From an uncultured Butyricimonas sp. (lineage in GTDB: Bacteria; Bacteroidota; Bacteroidia; Bacteroidales; Marinifilaceae): a stretch of DNA of 35,021 nt. Both the position numbers and the translations under genes were made by a program. The notes under the pieces were generated by a model, which was not told the origin of the DNA, searched no databases, and was given only the letters and a program-made list of their open reading frames with translations. Numbering within the stretch: position 1 is the first letter of the stretch; the number at the start of each line of letters is the position of its first letter. The stretch spans positions 1-35,021 of the forward strand of contig CALUHX010000035.1 in assembly GCA_944320555.1 (NCBI GenBank), in the 5' to 3' direction. Below, one piece after another: positions 23,779 to 32,911 of this stretch.

Positions 23779-26700
23779 ATGACGTACAAAGTTATGCGAA
23801 AAAACAGAAAACATCGACTTTTATGGTCGAAAAAAAGTGCGTCGGGGATAGTTTGTTTCTTGTTTTTATTGTTTGGCAACATCGCATTGCAGGCAAGCGA
23901 CTATCTGTCCACGCAGAAAGTGACGATTCGGGTGACGGACGCCACGTTGCAAAAGGTCATCCAATTAATCGAACGGCAAACATCGTTGGGGTTCATGTAT
24001 GACCCCAAGGACATCGCCGGGGTAAAGGGACTGAACCTGGACTTCCGCGACGCGGACGTGGAGGTTGTGTTGGACGCGGCGTTGAAAGGTTCTTCGTTGA
24101 CGTACACGATAGAGAAGGAAACGATTCTGATTACTCGTCAAATACGGCAAACGGAAAAGGATGTTCCGGAGGAGTGGGTGATAAAAGGCAAGGTGATGGG
24201 TAAAGACAGTGTACCTTTGCCGGGGGTTACAGTGTTGTTGAAAGGTTCGAACATAGGAGTGATTTCTGACGTGAAAGGTAATTTCCAATTGAGGATTCCC
24301 GCAATGGAAGGTGGAGTTATTTTACGTTTTTCGTTTATCGGAATGAAGGAGCAGGAGATAAAGTGTATGGGTTCTCGTACCTTAAAAGTGGTGTTACATG
24401 AAGAGTCAGAGTTGGTGGAGGAAGTTGTCGTTACGGGTTATCAGGTAATTGATCGTCGTAAATCAACAAGTGCTATCACTTCAGTGAAAGCAGAGGATAT
24501 TATTCGTCCAGGAGTGTCGACTATAGATCAATTGTTGGAAGGTCAGATTCCGGATTTGTTTTTGATGACAAATTCGGGAGAAATAGGAGTGGCACCCAAA
24601 TTGCGTATTAGGGGAACCTCGACGTTGATAGGCAACCGAGAGCCGTTGTGGGTGATCGATGGAATCATTCAGCAAGATCCTGTTGATATTTCTCCGGAAG
24701 AATTGAACGATCCGGATTTTATTAATCGTATTGGAAATGCTATTTCTGGCCTAAATCCGCAAGATATTGAACGTATTGATGTGTTGAAAGATGCGTCAGC
24801 GACGGCTCTTTATGGGACTCGTGCTGCCAATGGCGTAATCGTTATTACTACAAAAAAAGGGCATATAGGAAGACCTGTAGTGTCTTATAATATGACTGGA
24901 ACATTGAAGTTGCGTCCCCGTTATAGTGACCGAAAAATAGATTTGATGAATTCTAGGGAGCGGGTGAATTTCTCTCGGGAATTGATGGAGCAGAAATATA
25001 CTTTTCCATCGGGAATGGCGTTGGTCGGTTATGAGTACTTGTTTGCTCAATTGTATGACAAAAAAATTTCTTTTACCGAGTTGCAAAATGAAATCAGTGC
25101 AATGGAAATGCGCAATACGAATTGGTTTAAGATTTTGGGAAGTGACGCTTTTTCTCACTCTCATACGCTTAGTGTTTCGGGAGGTTCGGAAGATATCCGT
25201 TATTATGTATCTCTTGGTTATACGGACGAAGACGATGTGATTCGGACAAATAAAAATAAGCGTTACACAGTAACGACGAACTTAAATATGACATTGGGAG
25301 AACATTTGACAACTTATATTAGTTTGAATGCCAATAAGACGGAAAGGAAATACTATCAGGAAGAAATAGCACCGATTGATTATGCTTATAATACAAGCCG
25401 GGCGATTCCTGTAAAAAATGAAGATGGTAGTTTGTATTTTTATAAAGTAAAGGCTACTGATTATGAGTCTTTCCCTTATGCTAATTACAATGTGTTAAAT
25501 GAATTGACAAATAGTGGAGTACAACAGGATGGGTCTTCAATTAGTATTAATGCCAATATTATGTATAATCCGTATAGCTGGTTGCGGACAAATCTTGTAG
25601 GGTCTTATTCTGTTTCGAATACCGAAATGGACTCTTATTGGGGGGCTGCGACTAAACATGCGGCAGTCATGCGTTTGAGCGAAGAAGGCGAAACTAGTAA
25701 GCAGCCCGCAGTGGCCACTTTGCCAGGAGGAGGTGAATTAACAAAATCTTTCACTCGTAGTGAATCTTATACACTACGTTTGCAAGTGGACTTGAATTAT
25801 AGTTTTGGGGAAAGTAGGCAACATTTCATTAGTGCGTCTTTAGGTGGAGAAGCTAATTCTACAAGGTACAAGGGGTATAGTCGTACAGATAGAGGCTATG
25901 ATCCATATCGAGGGTATCAATTTGTCACTTATCCATTGAATCAATATCAGAGTTATGATAATTGGTTGATTTCGACAAAACCAGTAATTACCAATAATTT
26001 GACCAATACGTTATCCGCTTACGCCACACTGTCGTATTCTTATAAAAATTGGATTACTTTAAATGTCAATGGACGTTATGATGGTTCAAATCGTTTTGGT
26101 TCGCAAAGCAATGATAAAATTTTGCCTGTATGGTCTGTCTCTTTTTCGTATAATCCACTGGAGCAAATTGGAGGTCTGCCGTTCGTTGATTATTTATCTT
26201 TGAAATTTTCATATGGATACCAAGGAAATATGCTTGACGATCAATCGCCAGAGTTGATTATTCGAAAATTGCCGTTAGATACTTATTTTAGTGCCTATGC
26301 GGCAGAAGTATCTATTTATCCCAATCCTGAATTGAAATGGGAACGCACAAATTCTATCAACGCTGGACTTGAATTTTCCGTTTTGAATGGTAGTGTGATG
26401 GTTGGAACTGATATTTATTATAAAAAGACGAAAGATGCTTTTCAAGAACGAAATGTTTCCAAGGTAAATGGAATGAGCGCTTATACAGTGAATAGCGGGG
26501 AGATTACGAATAAGGGATATAGCATTTCATTGACATTGACTCCGATTAATAGGAAAAATGTACGCTGGTCGTTATCAACTTCTTATTCTAATGTGTTTAA
26601 CAAAGTAGACTCCCAATCGGCCACGGATGCTTATAGTTTGGATAATTTTTTGCGAGGAACAGCTATTACAAAGGGAGAGACGGTGAATACATTCTATTCA

Positions 26701-27402
26701 TATAAGTTTACAGGATTAAATCATGAGAATGGTGGGCCGACATTTGACGATGGAGAGGATCGTTATGAAGAATTGTCAGGAAAGACGATGCAAGAAGTGT
26801 ATACGAATGTGTTAGTCCCTTCCGGAAAACGGGAGCCGACGATGACGGGAGGCTTGAATAATACGCTTCGGATTAAAGATTTCCGGATTAATTTTAACTT
26901 GACGTATGCTTTTGGAGCGAAAACTCGATTGTTTAAAGTTTATGGAGGTGATGTCGAGAATTTTTCTTCAGATAGGAATATTAATCGAATTTTTTTGAAA
27001 CGGTGGCAACGCCCCGGGGATGAGAGTTATACAAATGTACCGGCTATTATGAGTACAGATTCAGATGCCTATAAAAAATATAATACGCATTGGTCTTTGA
27101 CTTCTGCTTACAATGTGCCTACAATTGCCAATTCATATTGGGAAATGTATAATTACAGTGATATTCGAGTTGTAAATGCGAATTATTTGAAATGTACAAA
27201 CTTTAGTATTGCTTATATATTTCCTGAAGAATTGTTGTCAAGATGGAGATTGGAGCGATTGGAATTGTCTTTATCTGTGGGAAATCCATTCATTATAGCT
27301 TCTTCGGCATTAAAAGGACAATCTCCTACACAGGGAGGATTTACTGATATTCAGTTGTCAGAACGTCCAACGTTCTCATTGGGAATAAATGTTTCATTTT
27401 AA
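23779..27402 (+). CDS. SusC/RagA-family TonB-linked receptor with STN domain
   Basis: 1207 residues. After a signal peptide (about 1-39) come the STN domain (about 47-113, KVTIRVTDATLQKVIQLIE), a carboxypeptidase-regulatory-like domain from WVIKGKVMGKD (about 133-210), the TonB plug (ITSVKAEDIIRPGVSTIDQL to GVIVITTKKG) and a long 22-strand barrel ending in FSLGINVSF. The STN domain is the signal path to FecR. The protein imports large substrates across the outer membrane with its SusD lid. The start could also be 23794. From 23.88 to about 24.2 kb the gene is GC-rich like its upstream neighbours; afterwards it is AT-rich. That boundary falls near residue 134, at the edge of the STN domain. 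Confidence 0.93.
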   Translation: MTYKVMRKNRKHRLLWSKKSASGIVCFLFLLFGNIALQASDYLSTQKVTIRVTDATLQKVIQLIERQTSLGFMYDPKDIAGVKGLNLDFRDADVEVVLDAALKGSSLTYTIEKETILITRQIRQTEKDVPEEWVIKGKVMGKDSVPLPGVTVLLKGSNIGVISDVKGNFQLRIPAMEGGVILRFSFIGMKEQEIKCMGSRTLKVVLHEESELVEEVVVTGYQVIDRRKSTSAITSVKAEDIIRPGVSTIDQLLEGQIPDLFLMTNSGEIGVAPKLRIRGTSTLIGNREPLWVIDGIIQQDPVDISPEELNDPDFINRIGNAISGLNPQDIERIDVLKDASATALYGTRAANGVIVITTKKGHIGRPVVSYNMTGTLKLRPRYSDRKIDLMNSRERVNFSRELMEQKYTFPSGMALVGYEYLFAQLYDKKISFTELQNEISAMEMRNTNWFKILGSDAFSHSHTLSVSGGSEDIRYYVSLGYTDEDDVIRTNKNKRYTVTTNLNMTLGEHLTTYISLNANKTERKYYQEEIAPIDYAYNTSRAIPVKNEDGSLYFYKVKATDYESFPYANYNVLNELTNSGVQQDGSSISINANIMYNPYSWLRTNLVGSYSVSNTEMDSYWGAATKHAAVMRLSEEGETSKQPAVATLPGGGELTKSFTRSESYTLRLQVDLNYSFGESRQHFISASLGGEANSTRYKGYSRTDRGYDPYRGYQFVTYPLNQYQSYDNWLISTKPVITNNLTNTLSAYATLSYSYKNWITLNVNGRYDGSNRFGSQSNDKILPVWSVSFSYNPLEQIGGLPFVDYLSLKFSYGYQGNMLDDQSPELIIRKLPLDTYFSAYAAEVSIYPNPELKWERTNSINAGLEFSVLNGSVMVGTDIYYKKTKDAFQERNVSKVNGMSAYTVNSGEITNKGYSISLTLTPINRKNVRWSLSTSYSNVFNKVDSQSATDAYSLDNFLRGTAITKGETVNTFYSYKFTGLNHENGGPTFDDGEDRYEELSGKTMQEVYTNVLVPSGKREPTMTGGLNNTLRIKDFRINFNLTYAFGAKTRLFKVYGGDVENFSSDRNINRIFLKRWQRPGDESYTNVPAIMSTDSDAYKKYNTHWSLTSAYNVPTIANSYWEMYNYSDIRVVNANYLKCTNFSIAYIFPEELLSRWRLERLELSLSVGNPFIIASSALKGQSPTQGGFTDIQLSERPTFSLGINVSF

Positions 27403-27414
27403 ACAGGTAGAATT

Positions 27415-28983
27415 ATGAGAAGTAGTTTATACGTTTGTATCGGAATTGTGGCTTGTTTTTGTGCGGCTTGTAGTGATTTCTTAAAAGAATATTCACCAGA
27501 TAAATCTTATGTGAGATCTTATTCTGATTTGGATGAATTGTTGGTGGGTGAGGCTTATATGAAATGTAATAATCCTATATATATGGGGTATCAATCTAGT
27601 CCAGAGACGTTTTATTGGCCTTATATTCATTATATGGCAGATGAAACAGAGATAATGACAAACTCGGTTGCGTCTGCAAGTGGGCAATTGGGGCCTGTGT
27701 ATCTTTTTGGTTATTATACATGGCAGGAAGATGTGGCAAGGAATTTTGATGGAGATATTTGTTGGGACGATTCGCAGGATTGGGAGACATTGTATAAGTT
27801 TATTAATATAACTAATACGGTCCTGTCGTTAATAGATGAACAAGAAGCAATGACGAATGAGGATAAACGGGAGGTGAGCAGAATTAAAGGAGAGGCTTAC
27901 TTTTTGAGGGGGGCATATTATTTTACATTGGCCAATCTTTATGGAAAACCGTATGCTCCAGCTACAGCTACGACAGATTTGGCTGTTCCTTTGAAATTGA
28001 GTGAGTTTGTTGAAGATAAAGTTTATGAAAGAGCTTCAGTGAGAGAAGTTTATGAACAAGTAATAAGTGATTTGCTAGCTGCCGAAGAGTATTTAAAAGA
28101 TGTACCGGAAGAATCAGTCGTGAGGGCGGGACATACAGCAACTTGTTTATTGTTAAGTCGTGTCTACCTTTATATGCAGAATTATGAAGAGGCTTTAAAG
28201 TGGGCTAGGATTAGTGTGGATAAAAAAGACGTTTTAGTTAATCTTAATGAGTTTGATAAAGAGTCTGAAGATTTCTTAAGTTTAGAGGCTCCAGAAGTAA
28301 TATTTTCAATGGGAACATCTGCACTGAAAGCTAATGTGTTGGGAGGACAGGGGGATTGGGTCATCTCGGATGATTTGTATAAATCATATGCAGGGAATGA
28401 TTTGAGGAAGTCGATATTTTTTTGTCGGAAATATAATATCCCGACTTATGGGTTGATTTATGGTAAAACCTACTATTCTGACAATAATTATCTTGCTCCG
28501 CTTGTCTCAGATAATTTTTTAATGCGTTCTGCGGAGGCTTATTTAAATTTGGCGGAATCGGCAGCTTGCTTGGGAGGGGAATATACCGCAGAAGCATTGG
28601 ATGCTTATAATGAACTCCGAAGGAATCGTTTTGAGAAAGGGTACACAGATGTAACTGGATTGTCTGGAAAGATTCTTGTTGACTCGATTAGGGAGGAACG
28701 TCGTAGGGAGTTGTGTTTGGAAGGTCATCGATGGTTTGATTTGCGTCGTTATATGGTGAATGAAGATTTCCCTTATGAGAAGACGTTAACAAATAATTAT
28801 TTGGAAGTTGAGTTTAGTTTTGCTACTTTTCAATATGAAGTTACAGCCTCAGGATTGTATCAATTACCTCCTCATGATCCTGCTTGGACATTGCCGATTC
28901 CTCAAAGTGAGTTGGATGCGAATTATGGTATGCAGGATAATGTTAGAGGACCAAGAGAGTCAATTGAAACATCAACCAATTAA
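27415..28983 (+). CDS. SusD/RagB-family surface lipoprotein
   Basis: 522 residues. The signal peptide ends at a lipobox (FCAAC, C19). The family features are the SRIKGEAYFLRGAYYFTLANLYG helix pair with the EAYFLRGAYYF core, TPR-like helices (SVREVYEQVISDLLAAEEYL), and a C-terminal EERRRELCLEGHRWFDLRRY motif. It caps the receptor barrel and binds the substrate. It starts 12 bp after the receptor gene, so they are one operon. Base composition is AT-rich, matching the downstream part of the receptor. Confidence 0.93.
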   Translation: MRSSLYVCIGIVACFCAACSDFLKEYSPDKSYVRSYSDLDELLVGEAYMKCNNPIYMGYQSSPETFYWPYIHYMADETEIMTNSVASASGQLGPVYLFGYYTWQEDVARNFDGDICWDDSQDWETLYKFINITNTVLSLIDEQEAMTNEDKREVSRIKGEAYFLRGAYYFTLANLYGKPYAPATATTDLAVPLKLSEFVEDKVYERASVREVYEQVISDLLAAEEYLKDVPEESVVRAGHTATCLLLSRVYLYMQNYEEALKWARISVDKKDVLVNLNEFDKESEDFLSLEAPEVIFSMGTSALKANVLGGQGDWVISDDLYKSYAGNDLRKSIFFCRKYNIPTYGLIYGKTYYSDNNYLAPLVSDNFLMRSAEAYLNLAESAACLGGEYTAEALDAYNELRRNRFEKGYTDVTGLSGKILVDSIREERRRELCLEGHRWFDLRRYMVNEDFPYEKTLTNNYLEVEFSFATFQYEVTASGLYQLPPHDPAWTLPIPQSELDANYGMQDNVRGPRESIETSTN

Positions 28984-28999
28984 AAAATAGTAAATAGTT

Positions 29000-29893
29000 A
29001 TGAAAAATATATTATTGTTTTTGTTTGTTGTAGTAGTAGGGGCTTTGTTTGTCGAATGTTCTGAAGATGGAGAATTGACACCGACTTTTATAGATCGGGA
29101 TCGATATAATGTATCTGATTTTTCTTCACAGGAAGAGATGGAGATTCGGAATCGTTTTTACGAAGAGACTGGTTGTTTCCTTGTGTTTAATGACTCGTTG
29201 GCTAAGCGGGAAGCTGTTACGCCAGCTGGAATTTATATTTTTGTAGATACAATAGATTTAAATTATGCGGCATCATCAAGAACTCAGCATAAATTTGACT
29301 ATACGAAGCTTAGCACAATAGAAGAAAAAGAAGCAGCTGCAGATTTTTTATTGAATGAAGTGTTGACTCGAATGGATACAATTTATTATCCATATTCGTT
29401 TTTTATGGTGGATAGTCTAATTTTCACACGTTATATGGTTGCTGGCTCTATGATCTCATATCGAGATCCGATTGTGATGGGCAGTTGGGTTTGTTATTCC
29501 ACAACGATAGTTGCTTGTAATGGAGTATTTGATATGGATGCAGAAGAAAGAGAATCTTATGTTCGAGAAGTGCAAAAAGGGATGGTGTTGGGCATGTACA
29601 CTCAGTTGGATTCATTGGATTATGTGGAATTTTATAATTATAGTGCTGATTATTACGAAGACCCATATGAATATTTGGTGGATGAAAATTGGGAGGAATT
29701 GGGTTTTATTCCTAATGTATGGGTGAATCAAGAATGGTATACTCAAGCAAATGATGTGCCGACCTATATATGGGAGATATTCTCGATGACAAAAGAAGAA
29801 TTTGACAAAAAATATGGACAATGGTCGATTGTATTGAATAAAAGAGATGCGATGGTTAGAATTCTTGAGCGTCATGGAATAAAAGTATATTAA
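29000..29893 (+). CDS. surface lipoprotein, Peptidase_Mx1-like without a zinc site
   Basis: 297 residues with a signal peptide and a lipidation cysteine (C20, though with E before it). Its layout resembles the putative zinc metallopeptidases (Peptidase_Mx1, PF15890) that sit in many SusC/SusD loci: an N-terminal EIRNRFYEETGCFLVF segment, a middle LNEVLTRMDTIYYPYSFFMV segment, DPIVMGSWV, and an ending WEELGFIPNVWVN plus AMVRILERHGIKVY. The family's HExxH should fall in the REVQKG region (189-194), where no histidine is present. The resemblance is my inference from memory of the family and needs a profile search. If correct, this is a catalytically dead member that may act as a binding protein. 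Confidence 0.5.
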   Translation: MKNILLFLFVVVVGALFVECSEDGELTPTFIDRDRYNVSDFSSQEEMEIRNRFYEETGCFLVFNDSLAKREAVTPAGIYIFVDTIDLNYAASSRTQHKFDYTKLSTIEEKEAAADFLLNEVLTRMDTIYYPYSFFMVDSLIFTRYMVAGSMISYRDPIVMGSWVCYSTTIVACNGVFDMDAEERESYVREVQKGMVLGMYTQLDSLDYVEFYNYSADYYEDPYEYLVDENWEELGFIPNVWVNQEWYTQANDVPTYIWEIFSMTKEEFDKKYGQWSIVLNKRDAMVRILERHGIKVY

Positions 29894-29914
29894 TAAACAG
29901 TTAAAGAATAGATT

Positions 29915-31048
29915 ATGAAAAGAGTATTGTTATTGTTGTTGTTTTCAATTGCTGGAGTCTGGGTTTTGGGACAAGAAGGAGGAACAGTGTTTATGGATAA
30001 TGAACCATGGGATATGGTTATAAAAAAGGCTAGGCAAGAAAATAAATTGATTTTTGTGGATTGTTATACTGTTTGGTGTGGACCTTGCAATAAATTATCC
30101 AAAGAAGTGTTTCCTCAAAGAGAAATGGGGGATTTTATGAATGAGAAATTTGTGTGTGTGAAATATGATATAGAGAAAGGTGAGGGGGCTAAATTTAAAG
30201 AAAAGTACGCTAATGAGATTTCTGCTTATCCAACATTGTTGGTGCTCGATACAGAAGGAGATTTGATTCATCGTTTGGTAGGGTATCAGCCAATGAAGTC
30301 TTTACGGGAAGCAATTCAACGAGGTTTAGACGGAATAAATGTTTATGATATGCGGGAAAGCTATTCGCAACATAAAAACGAACGAACGTTTATCAAAAAT
30401 TATTTGTGGGCATTGAGGAATGCTAATATGATGGAGGAGTACAAAAAGGTGGCTCGTAGTTATACTTCACAATTTTCAATGGATAGTTTATTGACTATGG
30501 ATTTTTGGGAAATGATAAATCCGATTGTTGTTAACGATCCGTATTGTAAAGAATATCCCTTTATTTTGGAACATTTGGGAAATCTTCAGATGTTAGGAGT
30601 AGAGCGCTACGCTTTGGAGGAAGAATTGAATTTTTACATGATGATAACAATAAATAAATTTTATACTACATTGTTGTCTGGGCATTTGGAGGATATCCAA
30701 AATGTGTTTAAGGATAGGGTTGTTTATTTGCAATCATTATTGAAATTGCCAGTAAAAGGTTTTTCAGTTCGTCAGATAGAGTTGGCTGCAATAGAATGTA
30801 TGTTTGATAATGATGTAGATAAATTGTATGAGCGTTTACATGTTTTTATGGATTGTGATATGTTGGGTGAGAATTATTTTTATCGAGAAGTATTTGTTTA
30901 TTTGTTGAAGAATCTTCGCGATAAAAACAAAGTGGAAGAATGTATAGATTACATCCAAAATCGTTCAAATTGGCAAGAATTTCAGGTGAAAGAACTTGTT
31001 GCTTTAGGACATAAATGTTTAGAACAATTATCTAAGGAAGAGAAATGA
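29915..31048 (+). CDS. secreted thioredoxin-fold protein
   Basis: 377 residues. A signal peptide (about 1-19) places it in the periplasm or at the surface. The thioredoxin domain (about 25-135) has the WCGPC active site (C55, C58) and the cis-proline in SAYPTLLVL. The C-terminal 240 residues are helical and do not match a domain I know. It lies 21 bp after the lipoprotein gene, the last gene of the receptor operon. Comparable thioredoxin-like proteins end many such loci in Bacteroidetes, where they may handle disulphides of the captured protein or peptide. It is AT-rich. Confidence 0.88.
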   Translation: MKRVLLLLLFSIAGVWVLGQEGGTVFMDNEPWDMVIKKARQENKLIFVDCYTVWCGPCNKLSKEVFPQREMGDFMNEKFVCVKYDIEKGEGAKFKEKYANEISAYPTLLVLDTEGDLIHRLVGYQPMKSLREAIQRGLDGINVYDMRESYSQHKNERTFIKNYLWALRNANMMEEYKKVARSYTSQFSMDSLLTMDFWEMINPIVVNDPYCKEYPFILEHLGNLQMLGVERYALEEELNFYMMITINKFYTTLLSGHLEDIQNVFKDRVVYLQSLLKLPVKGFSVRQIELAAIECMFDNDVDKLYERLHVFMDCDMLGENYFYREVFVYLLKNLRDKNKVEECIDYIQNRSNWQEFQVKELVALGHKCLEQLSKEEK

Positions 31049-31149
31049 CTGAAAATGAGTTGTCTAATCGTTTTTTTTAATTTAAATCATTATGAGATAA
31101 TAAATTGAGTGTTGTTTTTGAAATAACCAATTATGTCATTTTGTCGACA

Positions 31150-31193
31150 TCGCCGCCACCTCCCCTGTTTCAGGGGAGGGCTTTAAGTGATCG
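31150..31193 (-). repeat. dispersed hairpin repeat, copy B, likely terminator
   Basis: The inverted-orientation copy of the 16992-17040 repeat. The core is a perfect hairpin, CCTCCCCTG (31159-31167), TTT, CAGGGGAGG (31171-31179). It lies between the convergent thioredoxin and Rpn genes, so it may terminate both, and it sits at the right edge of the AT-rich block. The rest of 31049-31244 has no gene. Confidence 0.65.
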
Positions 31194-31244
31194 CTTTTCC
31201 CTTTGAGAAATAATGTCTCTTGTTTTCTTCCGTTTTAAATTTGC

Positions 31245-32141
31245 TCACAATTTGTTGATGTCTTCAATGGAAAGGCCGGTGATTTCGGCGATAATTTCCA
31301 AAGGCAATCCTTTGGCTTTCATGGTGCGGGCATTTTTGAGGTTGGCGTTCCGTTCTCCTTCCTTCAGTCCGATTTCCATGCCGGCTTTCATGCCGATTTT
31401 CATGCCCATGGCCTGCCCTTTTGGGAAACCGTCTCGGAGGGTGCTGCTGAGGTGCATTTTTGCCGTGCTGACGACATCCCAGAATTTCTCGTAGCCGAGC
31501 AACTGCGCGGGGATGAATGCGGATTCCCTTAATTGGGTGATGGCCTCGTTGATGTCGGGATTGGCAGTCAGTTCCTTGGGGATCTCGACGGTTTTCTCGT
31601 TGATTTCCGTGAGGTAGCGGAGCCAGAGCACGTGCATTTTTTTGTCGCCGTAATTTTTAGGCGTGAATTTTGGCAATTCCACGAAAATGAAGCGCAGTCC
31701 CTCGATGACCTGCGACGTTTCCTCCACTTCGACAATGCGGTAGTCGTGATAGTAGCGGTCTCCCTCCGCAAAAGTGTCGTTGACGAGGTTGAGGGAATAG
31801 ACGGGTTGCAACAGCTCGTAGTAGTCCCCTACCTCCAGTTGCTTCACATAGGCCTTCGAAGCGTTGAACAACACCCGCTGCTTGTAAGCGGACGTCCACA
31901 TCATTTGCATCTCCACGATGAACAGCCGTCCCAATTTGTCTTTGCACATCACGTCGACAATGCTGTCTTTGCTCAGAGGATTTTGGGGCACGAGTTCCGG
32001 ATTCATGTATGTGACGCTTTCGATTTCCTCGTCAGGGGTCTCGAATGGCAACAGCGCATTGAGGAAACTGATGACGAGTCTGGGATGCTCGCCGAACACT
32101 TTCTTGAACGTGAGGTCCGCTTTGGGGTTCAGGTATCTCAT
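31245..32141 (-). CDS. Rpn/PD-(D/E)XK nuclease family transposase-like protein
   Basis: 298 residues from 32141. It belongs to the Rpn/YhgA-like PD-(D/E)XK family (PF12784), opening with MRYLNPKADLTFKKVFGEHP. The catalytic segment is VDVMCKDKLGRLFIVEMQ, with the aspartate and the E-x-Q variant of the core. The tail has repeated GMKIGMKAGMEIG-type glycine-methionine units followed by a helix ending GLSIEDINKL. Related Rpn proteins promote recombination by nicking DNA. Many copies occur per genome in Bacteroidetes. The open frame extends to 32342, but family homology begins at 32141. Confidence 0.85.
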   Translation of the reverse strand: MRYLNPKADLTFKKVFGEHPRLVISFLNALLPFETPDEEIESVTYMNPELVPQNPLSKDSIVDVMCKDKLGRLFIVEMQMMWTSAYKQRVLFNASKAYVKQLEVGDYYELLQPVYSLNLVNDTFAEGDRYYHDYRIVEVEETSQVIEGLRFIFVELPKFTPKNYGDKKMHVLWLRYLTEINEKTVEIPKELTANPDINEAITQLRESAFIPAQLLGYEKFWDVVSTAKMHLSSTLRDGFPKGQAMGMKIGMKAGMEIGLKEGERNANLKNARTMKAKGLPLEIIAEITGLSIEDINKL

Positions 32142-32257
32142 GGCCGAACGTTTTAGTCTGTTGTTTTTGTTTTTGCGAAGATAATGCAATTTGTCCGTCG
32201 AACCAAATATATGTGGCCAAGTTTGTTTGGGGCAAATGTGGTGCGAGGGAATGAGAA

Positions 32258-32911
32258 TCAATCGTGGCAGGCGGCGATTAATTTTTTTATCCAGTTTTTG
32301 AAGCGGGGACATCTGTTCAGGATGGTGTCGATGCCAACGCATAGTGCGATGAGGTTGCCTTCCAGTATTTTGTCGTAGTTGGCATGTATGGCCAATAGAC
32401 GCTTGGAGGGTGCTTTGTCGGGTGAAGAATTTATGTCTTCCGGATTGGCGTAGGCGCGGACAATGGCGTTGGTTTTTTCTTGTTCAAGGGGTGAGAAATA
32501 TTCCTTGAAGCCCGCATTGGAAGAAAATAGTAACGCTTCGAACTCATGCAATTGGATGTAAGGGACAAAACGGTGGTCATTGATGTCTTCGGCCACACAT
32601 TTTTCCATTTCTGCCACTTGTTCTTCATGATTTGCGATTCCGGCCCAGCGTTCTTTAAAAGGAACTTCGGGGCAACGGAAAAAGTCGACAAATGTGGATA
32701 CGATAAAATCGTCCTTTGCGGAGGATAGTAGCCGTTTGGCATCATTTTTCAGGTGCGCGTAATTTACGAAACCGCCTTTCCCCGTTTTGCTTGTACGGAT
32801 TAAGACTGGAGTGACGTTCAAAATTCCCCGTTCGGTCAAGTAGGGCGATAGTAAAGACTTGACGAATTCTTGCTCCGTCTGCCCTTCCACGATGATGTAG
32901 AGTCGTTTCAT
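32258..32911 (-). CDS. DUF4276 protein, TOPRIM-like
   Basis: 217 residues from 32911, overlapping the ATPase gene by four bases (ATGA). It opens with LYIIVEGQTEQEFVKSLL, a VEGxTE-type motif like the first motif of TOPRIM nucleases. YIQLHEFEALLFS and the DFFRCPE region hold further conserved acidic residues of DUF4276. It lacks a signal peptide. DUF4276 genes are commonly paired with AAA ATPases, as here. By analogy with OLD and PARIS systems, the ATPase may be the sensor and this protein the nuclease effector. No experimental function is known to me, and the nuclease assignment is an inference. Confidence 0.8.
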   Translation of the reverse strand: MKRLYIIVEGQTEQEFVKSLLSPYLTERGILNVTPVLIRTSKTGKGGFVNYAHLKNDAKRLLSSAKDDFIVSTFVDFFRCPEVPFKERWAGIANHEEQVAEMEKCVAEDINDHRFVPYIQLHEFEALLFSSNAGFKEYFSPLEQEKTNAIVRAYANPEDINSSPDKAPSKRLLAIHANYDKILEGNLIALCVGIDTILNRCPRFKNWIKKLIAACHD

